NCBI GenBank assembly: GCA_013330155.1
Contig: DUIU01000151.1
Coordinates: 8,888 to 17,537, forward strand
Source: Candidatus Poseidonia sp.
GTDB taxonomy: Archaea; Thermoplasmatota; Poseidoniia; Poseidoniales; Poseidoniaceae
Direction of reading: 5' to 3'
DNA length: 8,650 nucleotides
Shown here: positions 6,078 to 8,650 of the stretch, one piece after another
How the letters are laid out: every line of letters begins with the position of its first letter
How positions within the stretch are numbered: position 1 is the stretch's first letter
Notes under the pieces: generated by a model
The model's input: only the letters and a program-made list of their open reading frames with translations
What the model was told of the DNA's origin: nothing
Databases searched by the model: none
Position numbers and translations under genes: made by a program

Positions 6078-8650
6078 GTCAATGAAACCACACAGGGTAC
6101 CGTGACAGGCACCGAGACCTGGTCTGGCACCATGAACCTGCAAGGGGATGTCGAAGTCGCTGAAGGTGCTAAGCTCATTGTCAACGCAGGAACCACCATC
6201 AACATCCCGTTCGGGAAATTCATCGACGTGAAGGGTGGTATCTGCATTGGAGACGCCGCTTGTGGTGCAAGTGCAGGTTCATCTTCGTCCCAAGCTCGCT
6301 TCATCTGGTCGCTTCCAACGGACTACACCAAGACTGGACGATGCTTGGTCGCCGACAGCAATGTCCTCAACAACCCCGATGCGGCGTGTGGCTCTGGCTT
6401 GATCATTCGAGACACCATTGACCAAGCCGTCACTTCCATCAACTATGCGCACTTTGAGAACGCTTACGGCTACCCAATCTACGTTGCTTCCCTTCAATCC
6501 GTTCAATACGGTGCCATCGTCTTTGACGGTTCAAGCACAACCGCTCGAGGTCTGACCTTCACGGACATCAATACCTCCAACGTTATCGCCGTAGATTTCG
6601 CCTCACCGCTCCTCACCGATTCAACCTTCGAACTCGGTGTTGACGGACAGGGATACGACGCTGCCGCCGTTCGAGCCTATGACGCAGGAGCAGGTATTCT
6701 TTCGACGTTTGAGGTCAAGAATTCCGCCTTTACGGGCAACGATGCCGATTGTGGTCAGCAAGGCGGTGGTCGTGCAGTGATTTACATCGAGAATTCCTAC
6801 ATTGACATGGACAACCTCGACATCAAAGACAACGCATACGGCGTTCTCATGAAATCAAGTTCGGGTACCCTTACGAATTCAAAAATTGATGTAAAGTGCA
6901 ACGCTGTCGACACCAATTCGCTCAAGACCACTGGCATCATTGAACACACACTCGAGGTGAACAACAACGACATCACCACAGAAGAGGGTGCGGGAATTAC
7001 CGCTTACGACGGAGCCAAAGTGTATGCAGAAGGAAACACCATCTCCGGGGCATCGGATGGTTCAGGTGTCGGTATTCGGAGCTCAGTTGTTGAACTCCAC
7101 AACAACAACATTGGTCCCATTGGTGGTTGGAACGGCATATGGATTTACGGAACCTCGGATGTTATCGCTGAAAACAACACCATCTCGGAAACTGCAAAAG
7201 AGCCGGTCTTGATCGGTGAATATCACTACCAAGACCAAGGCTGGCAGGTGCCCGCACCTACGGCTGCTCGCCTTTACCTCGCCAACAACGCCATCTCGAA
7301 CAACTCAGGTACCTGCAACTCCCAAATGTACGACGGCGACTTCCCATGTCCTGCTGTTCACGTGTTCCGTTCTTCGGCCACCATCCTTGACAACATCATC
7401 ACCGATAACACGGGGGATATCATTCGAGCCAAGGGTTCGCTCATCAACGTGCAGCGAAACACCGCTGATTCCCAAGGTGGATTCGCTGGCAACGTAAGTG
7501 TTCACGATGACAATTATGGTAACAAATACGGGTCCATCGCCTACTTCTCTGGGAATTCATGGACGGGCGTTTCTCAAGTCTACAACGTCACAGAATCCCG
7601 AGTTACTGTGCAATCTGAGCAAATTCCATCTCCTGGATACGGCGAACTTTACCCGGTCAACATCCGTTGGCTGGGCGCTGAGTGTCCGTTCGTCCAAGAC
7701 GAATGTTTGCAACTTCCCGGAACCGTTGCCTTGCCCCCTACCGGCATGCCACTTGCATTGGAACTTGTCGAAAACGCTACAGTCTTTTCATTTGCTGACC
7801 TGCAAAACTTCGATTCCTCAATGATCCACATTCAAAATCAAAACACAGCTTGGGGCTCACAGGTTCGTGAGGGTGAATTGGTGCGATACCAAGTGAAGGC
7901 CAAGAACTCCAACGTTGAGGGTGCCACGGTCATTATCAAGGATTCGACCGGTCTTCCACTCTACGAATTGACCACGGACGCCTTTGGTTTCACGCCCGAG
8001 GTTTCTCTTCCATCCGACTTCCTCCTTGACCGCAACTGGAACCACATCGTGGGTGATAAGAACGCAGCCATCCCTGGTTCCAACGATGGAACTGGTCAAC
8101 CCGTCGTCGTTGACGAAGACTCATGCGCAGACGGTATTGACAACGACGGAGATACCTATGTCGACGGCGATGACTCTGACTGTATCAATGGCCGAGAGCG
8201 CCCGTTCTATACCGTTGAAGCCTCCAAGTTCGGCAGTGGTACCGATGACTTCTCCTACGTACTCACTGGACCGATTGACGATGTCATCAACCTCGAAAAC
8301 CTCCGCCCCGGTGTGTGGGTCAACGAACCCGATGGCTATTCCTACGCCACGACTGTTCGCATAACGGGACAGGCATGGGACGGTGCCAAATGGCCTTACG
8401 CCAATGACAACACCGCCCAACAAGCCCAGTTCGGAATGGTGAAGCGGGTTGAGATTCAGCCACCTGGTTCCAGCGATTGGTTCTACGCCTCAGACTTATC
8501 CGGTGCCAACGGTGAAATCACCATGGAAACACATCCGTTCAAGGATTGGGTCTACGAATGGGACGGAGCCGCTCATCCAGAAGGTGAGGGCGACATTACG
8601 TTCCGTATTCGGTCCTACGACGGTTTGGATTACTCGCCCATTGAGGTGCG
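5982..8650 (+). CDS. Secreted right-handed beta-helix protein with MopE-like calcium motif and Ig-like domain (3' partial)
   Basis: The frame stays open for 889 codons to the right edge without a stop, so the C terminus is missing. Residues 1-32 form a signal peptide. Residues about 45-545 look like a right-handed parallel beta-helix: after the cap-like EGAKLIVNAGTTINI, rungs with a V-x-x-x-x-N-x-I pattern recur at residues 324 (LEVNNNDIT), 347 (VYAEGNTIS), 370 (VELHNNNIG), 394 (VIAENNTIS), 431 (LYLANNAIS) and 467 (TILDNIITD). A linker domain follows, then a Cys-bounded Asp-rich loop at 715-734, then an Ig-like domain from about 790 (VRITGQAWDG ... YEWDGAAHPEGEGDITFRIRSYDG). Cysteines at 88/94 and 121/136 suggest disulfides. 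Beta-helix proteins of this type bind or cleave polysaccharides or act as surface structures; no catalytic residues can be assigned. It has its own promoter signals. Confidence 0.9.
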   Translation, partial: MSENNRTKSVSLVMLYMMSLLMVMVSVPAASAVNETTQGTVTGTETWSGTMNLQGDVEVAEGAKLIVNAGTTINIPFGKFIDVKGGICIGDAACGASAGSSSSQARFIWSLPTDYTKTGRCLVADSNVLNNPDAACGSGLIIRDTIDQAVTSINYAHFENAYGYPIYVASLQSVQYGAIVFDGSSTTARGLTFTDINTSNVIAVDFASPLLTDSTFELGVDGQGYDAAAVRAYDAGAGILSTFEVKNSAFTGNDADCGQQGGGRAVIYIENSYIDMDNLDIKDNAYGVLMKSSSGTLTNSKIDVKCNAVDTNSLKTTGIIEHTLEVNNNDITTEEGAGITAYDGAKVYAEGNTISGASDGSGVGIRSSVVELHNNNIGPIGGWNGIWIYGTSDVIAENNTISETAKEPVLIGEYHYQDQGWQVPAPTAARLYLANNAISNNSGTCNSQMYDGDFPCPAVHVFRSSATILDNIITDNTGDIIRAKGSLINVQRNTADSQGGFAGNVSVHDDNYGNKYGSIAYFSGNSWTGVSQVYNVTESRVTVQSEQIPSPGYGELYPVNIRWLGAECPFVQDECLQLPGTVALPPTGMPLALELVENATVFSFADLQNFDSSMIHIQNQNTAWGSQVREGELVRYQVKAKNSNVEGATVIIKDSTGLPLYELTTDAFGFTPEVSLPSDFLLDRNWNHIVGDKNAAIPGSNDGTGQPVVVDEDSCADGIDNDGDTYVDGDDSDCINGRERPFYTVEASKFGSGTDDFSYVLTGPIDDVINLENLRPGVWVNEPDGYSYATTVRITGQAWDGAKWPYANDNTAQQAQFGMVKRVEIQPPGSSDWFYASDLSGANGEITMETHPFKDWVYEWDGAAHPEGEGDITFRIRSYDGLDYSPIEV
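8124..8183 (+). other. MopE-like / DNDGD calcium-loop motif
   Basis: Residues 715-734 read CADGIDNDGDTYVDGDDSDC. This matches the widespread C-x-D-G-x-D-N-D-G-D-G-x-x-D-x-x-D-x-x-C motif, related to the MopE metal-binding repeat and to dockerin/EF-hand calcium loops. The two flanking Cys probably form a disulfide closing the loop. Here Thr replaces the usual last Gly of DNDGDG. The motif sits between the beta-helix part and the Ig-like domain, where it may stiffen the linker by binding calcium. Confidence 0.75.

Noticed and set aside
7216..8364. Several plus-strand open frames of 90-130 codons inside the beta-helix gene
   Set aside because: Their translations are Thr/Ser/Pro-rich low-complexity sequence typical of out-of-frame reading, while the main frame carries clear beta-helix and calcium motifs.

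Overview
The window looks archaeal, and a marine planktonic euryarchaeon (Poseidoniales / Marine Group II type, Thermoplasmatota) is my best guess. The clues are a TATA-like box with a nearby GGTGA ribosome-binding site, no bacterial -10/-35 pair at the one clear promoter, very large acidic secreted proteins full of N-glycosylation sequons, and a C-terminal membrane anchor with a short basic cytoplasmic tail. The taxonomic call is inference from protein style; no rRNA or tRNA is present to fix it.

Layout: three genes, all on the + strand, fill almost the whole window. (1) From the left edge to 4508 runs the 3' part of a giant surface protein. Its visible 1501 residues contain a short GxGxF hexapeptide repeat, about ten tandem ~95-residue carboxypeptidase-regulatory-like beta-sandwich units (one close to the SdrD-B/Cna-B type), an unrecognised beta-rich region, a NEW3-like domain, a CARDB-like domain and a C-terminal transmembrane anchor. 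(2) After 64 bases comes a 402-residue membrane-anchored subtilisin-like serine protease (4573-5781) with Asp, His, Asn and Ser motifs in order. (3) After a 200-base AT-rich spacer holding a putative terminator, an 11-bp direct repeat, a TATA-like box and a Shine-Dalgarno sequence, a third gene starts at 5982 and runs off the right edge. It encodes a secreted protein with a signal peptide, a right-handed parallel beta-helix, a MopE-like calcium-loop motif and the start of an Ig-like domain.

All three products are predicted to act outside the cytoplasmic membrane: a long anchored stalk or adhesin-like protein, a surface protease, and a secreted beta-helix protein. The first two genes may be co-transcribed, while the third appears to have its own promoter. 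A shared role in building, trimming or using the cell surface (adhesion, particle or polymer degradation) is plausible but not shown by the sequence. No RNA genes, CRISPR arrays, insertion sequences or attachment sites were found.
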